Shown: positions 26,555 to 34,011 of the stretch, in pieces
Position numbering within the stretch: position 1 is the first letter of the stretch
Layout of the letters: the number at the start of each line of letters is the position of its first letter
Origin: Desulfobacteraceae bacterium
GTDB lineage: Bacteria > Desulfobacterota > Desulfobacteria > Desulfobacterales > JALSRD01
Assembly: GCA_027061725.1 (NCBI GenBank)
Contig: JAMOVG010000212.1
Span: 1 to 40,178, forward strand
Reading direction: 5' to 3'
DNA: 40,178 bases
Made by a program: the position numbers and the translations under genes
Notes under the pieces: generated by a model
Databases searched by the model: none
What the model was told of the DNA's origin: nothing
The model's input: only the letters and a program-made list of their open reading frames with translations

Positions 26555-27473
26555 AAAAACCGATCGTCATGCTCTCATTGGGTCCAGGAGTCTCGCGGCC
26601 CTGATGGTGGTTCTGCTGGCGCTGACGGGCTGCGCCCACAAGCGAACCGCTGGTGGGCCGGCCGATATGCGGACTCCGGAAAGCGGCGCACCGTCGCCTG
26701 CGGCACAGGTGGTCCGGGTGTCCTCTTCTTCGGCCACGCCGGCCGAAACCGCCGGCGGCAAAGCCGACTCCGGCGCCGCCCAGGCCACTGATGATTCCGA
26801 ATTTTCCGACGATGCCTACACGGACGACGAGGATTTCCTGGACGAAGACGAGGACACCGAGCCGGCCATGGATGTCCCCGACCCGCTGGCGCCCTTCAAC
26901 CGCGCCATGTACGTCTTCAACGACCGCGCCTATTTCTGGGTGCTCAAGCCCGTGGCCTTGGCTTACCGCAAGGTGGCCCCGAAGCAGTTTCGCCTGTGCG
27001 TCAAGAATTTTTTCTACAACATCGCGGCCCCCATCCGTTTCGCCAACTGCCTGCTGCAAGGCAAGTTTACCTCGGCGGCTCGGGAACTGACCCGCTTCTT
27101 CATCAACTCCACGGTGGGCTGCGGCGGCCTCAACGACTTGACGCCCCTGTACCCGGACCTGCAGACCCACCCCGAGGACCTGGGCCAGACCTTCGGGCGC
27201 TACGGCATCGGCGAGGGGTTTTACATCGTCTGGCCCCTGCTGGGCCCGTCCTCACTGCGGGACACCATCGGCATGGTGGGCGACATTTTCATCGACCCGG
27301 TGACCTACTTCAACACGACCACCATCGGCATCGGAACGCGCGCCCTGGACATGATCAACCTGACCTCTTTCCGCATCGGCGACTACGAGGCCATCAAGGA
27401 TGCCGCCATCGACCCGTACGAAGCCCTGCGCAACGGCTACCTGCAGTACCGCCGCCAACAGGTCAGCGAGTGA
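26547..27473 (+). CDS. mlaA: Outer-membrane lipoprotein MlaA (VacJ)
   Basis: A 308-residue MlaA, which removes surface phospholipids from the outer leaflet and hands them to MlaC. The N-terminus is a lipoprotein signal (LAALMVVLLALTGC, lipobox LTGC), followed by an Ala/Ser linker and a strongly acidic stretch (about 80-108, DDSEFSDDAYTDDEDFLDED). The MlaA domain begins at DPLAPFNRAMYVFNDRAYFW and includes the GGLNDLTPLYPDLQTHPEDLGQTFGRYGIGEGFYIVWPLLGPSS signature. Having mlaA in the same operon as mlaEFDC is unlike E. coli, where it is separate. Its TGA overlaps the next gene's GTG (GTGA). Confidence 0.94.
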   Translation: MNKKTDRHALIGSRSLAALMVVLLALTGCAHKRTAGGPADMRTPESGAPSPAAQVVRVSSSSATPAETAGGKADSGAAQATDDSEFSDDAYTDDEDFLDEDEDTEPAMDVPDPLAPFNRAMYVFNDRAYFWVLKPVALAYRKVAPKQFRLCVKNFFYNIAAPIRFANCLLQGKFTSAARELTRFFINSTVGCGGLNDLTPLYPDLQTHPEDLGQTFGRYGIGEGFYIVWPLLGPSSLRDTIGMVGDIFIDPVTYFNTTTIGIGTRALDMINLTSFRIGDYEAIKDAAIDPYEALRNGYLQYRRQQVSE

Positions 27474-28249
27474 ACCGCCCTGGAACCAACCCGGTGCACG
27501 GGGGGCCCCGGCTGGCGGCCCTGGAAGCCGTCTACAGACTCTACGACCGCTTCGTCAAGGGGTTGAACTTGTTCTGCCGGCGGGGCTGCGCCCACTGCTG
27601 CACGGCCAATGTAACACTCACCAGCCTGGAAGCCCGCTACCTGCTCGACACGCTTCCGCGATCGGTTCGGGCGGACCTGCTGCAGCGCCTGGCGACGCAA
27701 GCCGGCAGCCGTCCCCCGGCGGCGCCGCTGACCACCAACAAACTCGCCCGCCTGTACGCCGAGGGCCGCACACCACCGGAAGCGACGGAGGTGGCCAATG
27801 CGGGCCGCTGCCCCCTGCTGACACGGGAAACCTGCCCGGTGTATGCCGCCAGGCCCTTCGCCTGCCGGTGCCTGGTGTCGACATCGGACTGCGGTGTCTC
27901 CGGTTACGCCAGCATGGATGAATTCACCCTGTCCCTGAATACTGTGTTCCTGCAGTGCATCGAACACCTGGACGCCAACGGGGTTTCCGGCAGCCTGGCG
28001 GTGCTGCCCGTCTGGCTCGGCCGTTTTCCGGGACGGATTCCGCCGCCAGCCACTGACCTGCCGTCGGGCCTGGCGGCCAACAGCCCCCTGACGGTCCTGA
28101 TGGTGCCGCCCGAACACCGTGCGGCCATGGCCCCCTGGCTGGAGAGGCTGCGGCAGGCCATGACCCCGGGACAACCCGCGGGACGGGACAAAACCCAAAA
28201 TCGGATCGCTGCAAAGGAGGAAACCTATGGCAAAAAGCCAGCACGCTGA
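27470..28249 (+). CDS. Cys-cluster (YkgJ-type) protein
   Basis: A 259-residue protein with an N-terminal cluster FCRRGCAHCC and further Cys motifs RCPLLTRETCPVYAARPFACRCLVST, the pattern of the YkgJ/UPF0153 metal-chelating family; no enzymatic role is established for it. It starts at a GTG that overlaps the mlaA stop (GTGA) and runs 23 bases into the next gene, so it is in the same transcript as the mla genes. The C-terminal third is Pro/Gly-rich with low conservation. A shorter relative sits at 22-654. Confidence 0.8.
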   Translation: MNRPGTNPVHGGPRLAALEAVYRLYDRFVKGLNLFCRRGCAHCCTANVTLTSLEARYLLDTLPRSVRADLLQRLATQAGSRPPAAPLTTNKLARLYAEGRTPPEATEVANAGRCPLLTRETCPVYAARPFACRCLVSTSDCGVSGYASMDEFTLSLNTVFLQCIEHLDANGVSGSLAVLPVWLGRFPGRIPPPATDLPSGLAANSPLTVLMVPPEHRAAMAPWLERLRQAMTPGQPAGRDKTQNRIAAKEETYGKKPAR

Positions 28250-29402
28250 TGTGGCCATCGTCGGCGGCGGTGTGATGGGCGCCTCGGTAGCCTACCACCT
28301 CATGGCCGCCGACGGTGCACTCAACGTCACCGTGGTGGAGCGCGATCCGGCTTACGAACACGCTTCCAGCTCCCTGTCCCTGGCCAACGTGCGCATTCAG
28401 TTCAGCCTGCGCGAAAACATTGAGATCTCGCGCTACACGCTCTCGGTGTTCGAGACATTCGAAGAGGACATGGCCGTGGACGGACAAGGGCCCAGGGTGA
28501 TGTTCCGCCCCGAGGGCAACCTTTTCCTGGTGGACGCGGCCGGCCGGGAGATCTTCCGCCGGGCCTTTGAGCTCCAGCAGGGGATGGGCTGCCGGGTCGA
28601 GTGGTGGGACCCGGAAACCGTGAAGCAGCGCTACCCCCTCTATCGGCCGGAAGGCATCGTGGGGGCCACCTTCGGCCCCGGTGACGGCCACTTCGATGCC
28701 CAGGCCGTGCTCATGGGCTACCGCGCCAAGGCGCGCGCCCTGGGCGCTGATTTCGTCAAGGACGAAGTCGTCGCTGTGACGCACCGCGACGGCCGGGCCA
28801 CGGGGGTACGCCTGGCCTCGGGGGAACAGCTGGCCGCCGGCTGTGTGGTCAACTGTGCCGGGGCCTGGGCCGCGGACCTGGCCGCCACGGCGGGCGTGGA
28901 CATACCGGTGGTGCCGGTCAAGCGCCAGGTCTTTGTGGTGGACACGGCCGTCAAGCCCGGAGGCCCCCTGCCGCTGACCATCCTGCCCTCGGGACTCTAC
29001 TTCCGCACCGAGACCGGCGGGCTGATCCTGGTGGGAAAATCCATGGAAGAAGACCCCACGGGCTACAGCTTCAGCTACGACCAGCGGCGCTTTTTCGATG
29101 TCCTGTGGCTGGAGCTGGCCGCCTTCGTACCGGACTTCGAGCGTCTCAAACTGGTGCGCGGCTGGGCCGGACTGTACGCCGTCAACACCCTGGACCGAAA
29201 CGCCATCCTGGGACAGTGGCCTGAACTGACGGGTTTTTACCTGGTCAACGGCTTCTCCGGACATGGTCTGCAGCAGGCCCCGGCCGTGGGCCGCTACATC
29301 TCGGAGCTGATCCTGGGGAAACCGCCGGTGCTGGACCTGTCCATCTTCAGTCCCCGGCGCATCCTGGAAAACCGCCCCATCCAAGAAGTGGGCATCGTCT
29401 AA
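28227..29402 (+). CDS. FAD-dependent oxidoreductase (DAO family)
   Basis: A 391-residue flavoprotein of the D-amino-acid/sarcosine oxidase (DAO) superfamily, resembling the FOXRED1-like group. The FAD site is clear: VAIVGGGVMGASVAYHL at residues 9-25, VVERD, then GGRVNCAGAW-type segment VVNCAGAWAADLA around 205, and the C-terminal GFYLVNGFSGHGLQQAPAVG. Such enzymes oxidise N-methylated or free amino acids to imino/oxo acids; the specific substrate cannot be read from sequence. AAAGGAGG stands at ideal distance before the ATG. A 2-oxoacid:ferredoxin oxidoreductase follows 12 bases downstream, which suggests that it supplies a 2-oxoacid. Confidence 0.85.
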   Translation: MAKSQHADVAIVGGGVMGASVAYHLMAADGALNVTVVERDPAYEHASSSLSLANVRIQFSLRENIEISRYTLSVFETFEEDMAVDGQGPRVMFRPEGNLFLVDAAGREIFRRAFELQQGMGCRVEWWDPETVKQRYPLYRPEGIVGATFGPGDGHFDAQAVLMGYRAKARALGADFVKDEVVAVTHRDGRATGVRLASGEQLAAGCVVNCAGAWAADLAATAGVDIPVVPVKRQVFVVDTAVKPGGPLPLTILPSGLYFRTETGGLILVGKSMEEDPTGYSFSYDQRRFFDVLWLELAAFVPDFERLKLVRGWAGLYAVNTLDRNAILGQWPELTGFYLVNGFSGHGLQQAPAVGRYISELILGKPPVLDLSIFSPRRILENRPIQEVGIV

Positions 29403-29414
29403 GGAGAACCGGTC

Positions 29415-30536
29415 ATGACCGCGAGTTTCATGGAAGGCAACGAGGCCATCGCCCACGGGGCGATGGCGGCCGGCTGCCGCTTTTTCGCCGGCTATCCCAT
29501 CACGCCGGCTACCACCATCTTCCAGTCCATGTTAACCCTGCTACCGCCCGCGGGGGGCATCTGCCTGCAGGGCGAGGACGAAATCGCCTCCATCGGTTTC
29601 TGCCTGGGGGCCTCCATGGCCGGCCTCAAGGCCATGACGGCCACTTCGGGCCCCGGCATCAGCCTCTACAGCGAACAGATCTCCTTCGCCATCGGCAGCG
29701 AGATCCCCATTGTTATCGTGGACGTCCAGCGCCTAGGGCCCTCCACCGGCTCGGCCACCCGTGGTGCCGACGGCGACATCCAGTTCCTGCGCTGGGGAAA
29801 CTCTGGCGGTCTGCCCGTCATCGCGCTGGCGCCGGTGAATCCAGCCGACTGCTTCGTGCTCACCATGGCGGCTTTCAACCTGGCCGAAACCTACCGCTGC
29901 CCGGTCTTTATCGCCTCGAACAAGGAAATCGGCATGACCCGCGAAAGCGTCGACCTGCGGTCTCTGCCGCAGCCGGAAATCGTCGAACGGCGCGGGTTTG
30001 CCGGGCCGCCGCCCTACCGGCCCTTTGCCGTTGCAGACGGCCGCGACGTGCCCGATTTTCTGCCCATCGGAGCGGATATCCTGGTGCGGCAAACCTCGTC
30101 GACCCACGGGCCGGATGGATACATCACCACCGATGCCGTCCAGATCGCCGCCGCCCAGCAGCGCCTGGACCGCAAGCTGCGCTCGGCGGTGGACACCTTC
30201 ACCTACTGGGAGTTTTACGGACCGCCGGATGCCGACACCCTGGTCATCACTTACGGCGTCAGCGCCCGCGCCGCCCGCAGTGCGGTGGACGCCGCCCGCG
30301 CCGCCGGGACCACGGCTTCGTTGCTGGTTCTGAAAACGCTCTGGCCGGTTCCGGAAGCCCTCATCCGGGAAAAGGCGGCCGGCGCCGGCCGCATCGTGGT
30401 CGTCGAGATGAACCTGGGACAGTACGTGCGGGAGATACGGCGAGTGCTGGGGAATCAACACATCGACTTCATCGGGCAGATGGACGGCCGTCTGATCCAT
30501 CCCGAGACCATCGAGGAGGTGATCTGCCATGGATAG
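29415..30536 (+). CDS. 2-oxoacid:ferredoxin oxidoreductase alpha subunit
   Basis: A 373-residue alpha subunit of a CoA-dependent 2-oxoacid:ferredoxin oxidoreductase (OFOR). Domain I shows the substrate/CoA motif GYPITPAT near residue 28, then CLQGEDEIASIGFCLGASMAGLKAMTATSGPGISLYSEQ, the TPP-side partner. Domain II begins near ADTLVITYGVSARAARSAV with LWPVPEALI and EMNLGQYVREI. It lacks the N-terminal gamma fusion common in KorA proteins; the gamma part is instead fused to the next gene. Substrate class (KOR, VOR or other) is uncertain. It overlaps the beta-gamma gene by eight bases. Confidence 0.9.
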   Translation: MTASFMEGNEAIAHGAMAAGCRFFAGYPITPATTIFQSMLTLLPPAGGICLQGEDEIASIGFCLGASMAGLKAMTATSGPGISLYSEQISFAIGSEIPIVIVDVQRLGPSTGSATRGADGDIQFLRWGNSGGLPVIALAPVNPADCFVLTMAAFNLAETYRCPVFIASNKEIGMTRESVDLRSLPQPEIVERRGFAGPPPYRPFAVADGRDVPDFLPIGADILVRQTSSTHGPDGYITTDAVQIAAAQQRLDRKLRSAVDTFTYWEFYGPPDADTLVITYGVSARAARSAVDAARAAGTTASLLVLKTLWPVPEALIREKAAGAGRIVVVEMNLGQYVREIRRVLGNQHIDFIGQMDGRLIHPETIEEVICHG

Positions 30537-31845
30537 CCTGATCAACGACAGCCGGCCGCCGGTGTTCTGCCCCGGCTGTACGCACGAGCGCGTGGTACAC
30601 GGCCTGGACAAGGCTTTCGCCCTGCTGGGACTGCCCGCCAACCGCATCGCCCTCGTCAGCGACATCGGCTGCTCGGGCCTGTTTGACACCTTCTTCAACA
30701 CCCATGCCATGCACGGCCTGCACGGCCGCGCCCTGACCTACGCCACGGGCCTGAAGATGGCACGACCGGAACTGACCGTGGTGGTGACCATGGGAGACGG
30801 CGGCCTGGGCATCGGCGGTGCGCACCTGCTGGCAGCCTGTCGGCGCAACCTGGACCTGACCCTGCTGGTGCTCAACAACTTTAACTTCGGCATGACCGGC
30901 GGCCAGTGCTCGGTCACCACGCCGCCAGAGGCTCAGGCCGGATCGTCCTTTCTCAACCGGCTGGAAAAGCCCATGGACCTTTGCCGCCTGGTGGAGGCCG
31001 CCGGCGCGCCCTATGCGGCGCGCTGCTCGGGCCTGTCCAAGGGCCTGGCTGAGAACATCCGCGCCGCCATCGCCTTCGAGGGCTTTTCGGTGCTGGACAT
31101 CTGGGGCATCTGTCCCGGCCGATACACACGTAAAAACCGCCTGACACCGAAGATGATCGATGAGAACCTGGCGGACATGCCCGGCGGACAGGGCGTCATC
31201 GCCGAAAACCGGCGCCCCGAGTACGGACGAAGCTACGCCCGGCAGCAGGCCGAATTGCCGCCAACCAAGCCGCCCCTGGAGGTCCCGCCCGAATTCACGC
31301 CACTTGCCGGAAAACGGCAGGAATTGGTCATCCTGGGCAGCGCCGGCCAGCGCATCATCACAGCCGGTGAAATCGTCGGGCTGGCGGCCATGACCGCCGG
31401 GCTGCAGGTCACCCAGAAAAACGAGTACAACATCACCGTGCTGCGGGGGCCCTCTATCAGCGAAGTAATCGTATCGGACGAAGCAATCGGCTACACCGGC
31501 ATCGAGACGCCGGACGTGGTGCTGGCCCTGGCCCAGGAAGGCGTGGACCGCCGCCGGGCGGCTTTCGCGCACTTCGGCGAAAACACCCTGGTGCTGGCAG
31601 CTGCCGACGTGACCCTGCCCGAAAGCCCGGCCCGCGTGCACACTATCGACTTCAAGGCACTGGGCGTGCGCCCGCCGGACCGCGCACTGGCGGCGGTGGC
31701 GGCGGTGGCGGCCCGCGAGCGGATCATCTCCCCGCCCATGCTGGACCGGGCGCTGGAATATCGTTTCGCGGGCAAGGTGCTGGAGTCGGCCCGGGCGACA
31801 GTGAAGAAAGGCCTCGAGGAGGGGCGCAAAGACGCAAAGCCGTGA
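30529..31845 (+). CDS. 2-oxoacid:ferredoxin oxidoreductase beta-gamma fusion
   Basis: A 438-residue fusion. Residues 1-240 are a TPP-binding beta subunit with CPGC (C14, C17), C48 (DIGCSG) and C195 (WGICPG), the four-Cys [4Fe-4S] pattern known from Sulfolobus OFOR, plus the TPP motif GDGG...NNFNFGMTGGQ (D90, N116-N117). From about residue 260 a gamma domain follows: ELVILGSAGQRIITAGEIVGLAAM ... YNITVLRGPSISEVIVSDEAI ... DVVLALAQEG. With the alpha gene this is a complete two-polypeptide enzyme with no separate ferredoxin-like delta subunit in the window. It converts a 2-oxoacid plus CoA to acyl-CoA, CO2 and reduced ferredoxin. Confidence 0.9.
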   Translation: MDSLINDSRPPVFCPGCTHERVVHGLDKAFALLGLPANRIALVSDIGCSGLFDTFFNTHAMHGLHGRALTYATGLKMARPELTVVVTMGDGGLGIGGAHLLAACRRNLDLTLLVLNNFNFGMTGGQCSVTTPPEAQAGSSFLNRLEKPMDLCRLVEAAGAPYAARCSGLSKGLAENIRAAIAFEGFSVLDIWGICPGRYTRKNRLTPKMIDENLADMPGGQGVIAENRRPEYGRSYARQQAELPPTKPPLEVPPEFTPLAGKRQELVILGSAGQRIITAGEIVGLAAMTAGLQVTQKNEYNITVLRGPSISEVIVSDEAIGYTGIETPDVVLALAQEGVDRRRAAFAHFGENTLVLAAADVTLPESPARVHTIDFKALGVRPPDRALAAVAAVAARERIISPPMLDRALEYRFAGKVLESARATVKKGLEEGRKDAKP

Positions 31846-32091
31846 AGCTGCCGAGCGGCGGCACGGTGGCCATTGCGGATCTGCCGCGAATCGGCCGTCC
31901 GATGCCGGGCATGCCGCCTCCTGCGAAGCACAACGGGCCGCTCGTATTTCATGAGGCGGCATCTTTTAGACCGGGGTAGGCAGGTATGGGTTGCGCACCA
32001 CTCGCGTACGGATGGATTCGAATAACGGAGGGGTGCCCGCAACGGGCAGACCAACGGCTTTGAATGGCCCTGCCGCTTTCGGGCCGCAACC
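31846..32091. other. Non-coding gap after the oxidoreductase operon
   Basis: Nothing codes convincingly in this stretch. It holds a perfect 10-bp inverted repeat ATGCCGCCTC (31911-31920) / GAGGCGGCAT (31953-31962) with a 32-base loop, followed by CTTTTAG, and a tight TGCCCG-CAA-CGGGCA hairpin at 32034-32048. It ends at the DUF134 promoter. Confidence 0.5.
31911..31967 (+). terminator. Candidate terminator of the oxidoreductase operon
   Basis: A perfect 10-bp stem (ATGCCGCCTC / GAGGCGGCAT) followed by CTTTT. The long loop and short T-run make it a weaker candidate, but it lies 65 bases after the last stop and before the next promoter. Confidence 0.4.
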
Positions 32092-32120
32092 TTGACGGTT
32101 CGCCGATACGGTGCTACATT
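32092..32120 (+). promoter_or_regulatory. Promoter of the DUF134 gene
   Basis: TTGACG (32092-32097, 5/6) and TACATT (32115-32120, 4/6) are exactly 17 bases apart. The predicted start is near 32127, 29 bases before the GTG start codon. Confidence 0.65.
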
Positions 32121-32138
32121 TTGGTAAAACGACCAAAA
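32119..32138. promoter_or_regulatory. Inverted repeat over the DUF134 transcription start
   Basis: TTTTGGT (32119-32125) and ACCAAAA (32132-32138) form a perfect 7-bp inverted repeat with six bases between, overlapping the last -10 base and the predicted +1. This is the usual place for an autorepressor operator. Confidence 0.5.
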
Positions 32139-32155
32139 AGGAGGCTCTCCAAACC

Positions 32156-32485
32156 GTGCCCAGGCCCAAAAAGCCTCGTCTTGTTTCCCAGTATCCTTTT
32201 CTGACACGCTTTGGACCGCTGCAGGGTGCGCCCAGCGGCGAGGTGCGGTTGAGCGTCGAGGAAATGGAGGCCATCCGCCTCAGCGATTTCGAGGGGCTGG
32301 ACCAGGAGACCGCCGCCGGCCTAATGCAGGTATCGCGGCAGACCTACGGACGCATCCTGTCCCAGGCCCGCCGCACCGTGGCCCAGGCGCTGGTGACCGG
32401 CAAGGTGATTTCCGTCGGGGGCGGTGACTATCGCTTCCGGGGACACGGCCCCGGGCGGCGGCGCAGGAGAAGGGGCTTGGGGTAG
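32156..32485 (+). CDS. DUF134 (UPF0251) DNA-binding protein
   Basis: A 109-residue DUF134 protein, a predicted sigma-factor-like helix-turn-helix regulator found widely in anaerobes. The conserved opening is MPRPKKPRLVSQYPFLTRFGP, then the EVRLSVEEMEAIRLSDFEGLDQETAAGLMQVSRQTYGRILSQARRTVAQALVTGKVI block containing the helix-turn-helix, ending in an Arg-rich tail. GTG at 32156 is chosen because family members start exactly with MPRPKK and AGGAGG lies 11 bases upstream; an in-frame ATG at 32111 would overlap the promoter. Its promoter carries an inverted repeat at +1, suggesting self-regulation. The DUF123 gene follows directly. Confidence 0.85.
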   Translation: MPRPKKPRLVSQYPFLTRFGPLQGAPSGEVRLSVEEMEAIRLSDFEGLDQETAAGLMQVSRQTYGRILSQARRTVAQALVTGKVISVGGGDYRFRGHGPGRRRRRRGLG

Positions 32486-32544
32486 CGGCGCCGAGAGAGG
32501 GGGGGACCTATGTTCTTATCCTGCACCTCCGGCGTCACGCTGCT

Positions 32545-32919
32545 TTGGAAATCGGCCGGCTGGGAACCATTGCTTTTCCCGCCGGATACTATGCCTACGT
32601 CGGCAGCGCTCACGGCCCGGGGGGATTGGCTGCCCGCCTGAAACACCACTTCGGCCAAAGCCCCCGTCCCCACTGGCACATCGACTACCTGAAGACGCGG
32701 GCCGCCATCGTGGATGTCTGGATGGCTGCTCACCGGGACCGGCTGGAGTGCCGCTGGGCCGGGGTGCTGGCGCACACGGACGACAGCCGTACGCCGGCGC
32801 CGGGCTTCGGAGCCTCAGACTGCACCTGTACCAGCCACCTCTTCCACTTCAACGGAAATCCGCGGCGGGCCGACTTCAACCGGCGGCTCACCGAAATCGG
32901 TGTCAGGGGGCCGGCCTAG
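32545..32919 (+). CDS. DUF123 GIY-YIG nuclease-family protein, start unclear
   Basis: A GIY-YIG-like protein of the DUF123 (Uri) family; 124 residues from the TTG at 32545. Visible: GRLGTIAFPAGYYAYVGSAHGPGGLAARLKHH (YIG-equivalent and catalytic Arg), HWHIDYL, LECRWA, and the C-terminal PGFGASDCTCTSHLFHF block. The reading frame upstream of the TTG still encodes the first conserved strand (GTYVLILHLRR at about 32503-32535), the GIY-equivalent, but between the in-frame stop at 32425 and 32545 there is no ATG, GTG or TTG. So the true start is either non-standard, or a one-base error in the G7 run at 32499-32505 hides it, or the gene is decaying. Confidence 0.7.
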   Translation: MEIGRLGTIAFPAGYYAYVGSAHGPGGLAARLKHHFGQSPRPHWHIDYLKTRAAIVDVWMAAHRDRLECRWAGVLAHTDDSRTPAPGFGASDCTCTSHLFHFNGNPRRADFNRRLTEIGVRGPA

Positions 32920-32944
32920 TGCTTTTTTCCGGCCCCCAAACAAA

Positions 32945-32982
32945 ACGGGGCGGCATCGGCAATTCCGCCGATACCGCCCCGT
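32945..32982 (-). terminator. Terminator for the Hsp20/membrane-protein pair
   Basis: A 15-bp stem with a single mismatch: ACGGGGCGG (32945-32953) with CCGCCCCGT (32974-32982), and ATCGGC with GCCGAT inside, around AATTCC. On the minus strand it is followed by TTTTGTTTG, so it mainly terminates the minus-strand genes; it could also block read-through from the DUF123 gene. Confidence 0.7.
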
Positions 32983-33017
32983 GAGCCGGGTACGGCACGT
33001 CTGCGCTTTCGTTCAGA

Positions 33018-33278
33018 TTACCACAGGCGGCCGAAGAACGCGCGCTCGAAATTCACGAAAGGATCATAGAACCCGTCGCCGAAGAAGGCTTCGTCTTCTA
33101 GTTTCCCGAACTCTTCGTGCAGCTTGCGCACATGGTGCGCCGCGTACAGCACGCCAATGCCGATGGTGATCAGCGTGGCGGCCACCAGCGCCACCAGCAG
33201 TTCAGGAACCGCAACAATCAGAATTCCCAGTAGAATCAGTACACTTCCCGGAACATAGTAACCCAGTTTACGCAGCAT
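33018..33278 (-). CDS. Small membrane protein of unknown function
   Basis: An 86-residue protein with two predicted membrane helices (YVPGSVLILLGILIVAVPELLVALVAATLITIGIGVLYAAH) and a charged C-terminal tail ending in aromatic residues (FYDPFVNFERAFFGRLW). The start is ATG at 33278, eight bases after GGAGG; in-frame ATG at 33284 and GTG at 33287 are too close to the ribosome site. It lies 77 bases downstream of the Hsp20 gene and before a shared terminator, so both probably come from the Hsp20 promoter. No known family is recognised; membrane-stress function is only suggested by the neighbour. Confidence 0.65.
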   Translation of the reverse strand: MLRKLGYYVPGSVLILLGILIVAVPELLVALVAATLITIGIGVLYAAHHVRKLHEEFGKLEDEAFFGDGFYDPFVNFERAFFGRLW

Positions 33279-33355
33279 GACCATCACCTCCCCGCTTCAC
33301 TGTGGTGCATCGGGGCGGACGGCCCCCCGGCAGGGGAGCCGCCGCCGCATGTGCG

Positions 33356-33799
33356 TTAGTGAATGGCGATCTGCTTGGGTTTCTGCTCTTCGGGTTTGGG
33401 AACCACGATCTTCAGAACACCATCCTTGTACTCGGCCGCGATCTTCTCGGGATCGATCTCGCCGGGCAGGGTGAAGGAACGTTCAAAGCGGCCGAAGGTT
33501 CTCTCGCGACGGTAGTAGCTGTCCTCCTTGACTTCCTTGTCAGCAGAGCGTTCCCCGCTCAGGGTGAGGACACGATCCTTGACGTCCACTTTGATGTCCT
33601 TCTTGTCGACGCCCGGCATTTCGGCCTTGATTACGATGTTGTCCTTGTCATCGTAAATGTCCACGCGCGGTTCCCAGCTCGACAGACCCCAGTCGCCCTC
33701 GCTCCTGGTGGTCGGATAGAAGAAATCATCGAACATGGCGTTGATACGGTTGCGCAGACTGAACATATCTTTCATGGGATTCCACTTGACGAGTTCCAT
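33356..33799 (-). CDS. Hsp20 / alpha-crystallin small heat-shock protein
   Basis: A 147-residue small heat-shock protein that binds unfolding proteins without ATP. The N-terminal arm MELVKWNPMKDMFSLRNRINAMFDDFF, the alpha-crystallin domain (about 40-130, with EPRVDIYDDKDNIVIKAEMPGVDKKDIKVDVKDRVLTLSGER and the conserved DGVLKIVVPK) and the C-terminal IAI motif are all present. AGGAGG lies before the ATG. The promoter upstream (33869-33897) is embedded in a very A+T-rich block. Typical of heat-inducible genes in this group. Confidence 0.95.
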   Translation of the reverse strand: MELVKWNPMKDMFSLRNRINAMFDDFFYPTTRSEGDWGLSSWEPRVDIYDDKDNIVIKAEMPGVDKKDIKVDVKDRVLTLSGERSADKEVKEDSYYRRERTFGRFERSFTLPGEIDPEKIAAEYKDGVLKIVVPKPEEQKPKQIAIH

Positions 33800-33868
33800 A
33801 ATGACACCTCCTGATCCTTTTTATTTAGGCTACCTCACTGGTGCCGTTGCATGTCCTTTTTTGGCCTA

Positions 33869-33897
33869 TAAAATAAAAACAATTTTTTGCTTGTCAA
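33869..33897 (-). promoter_or_regulatory. Candidate promoter of the Hsp20 gene
   Basis: A perfect TTGACA on the minus strand (33897-33892) is followed at 16 bases by TATTTT (33875-33870) in an A+T-rich stretch; overlapping alternatives at 17-19 bases exist. No CIRCE element is seen. Confidence 0.45.
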
Positions 33898-34011
33898 GTT
33901 TTGGCATGCAATTTTTTTGTTCATTACTTTAAATGATTTTATTCTTTAATAATGCGCCATACCCGGGCAGTTTGTCGAAGAAAAAGGGTGGGGAAGCAGT
34001 TTCTCAGTGGT

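Noticed and set aside
28227-29402. Sarcosine oxidase or D-amino-acid oxidase as a specific name.
   Set aside because: The fold and FAD motifs fit the superfamily, but substrate residues cannot be assigned; a general name is safer.
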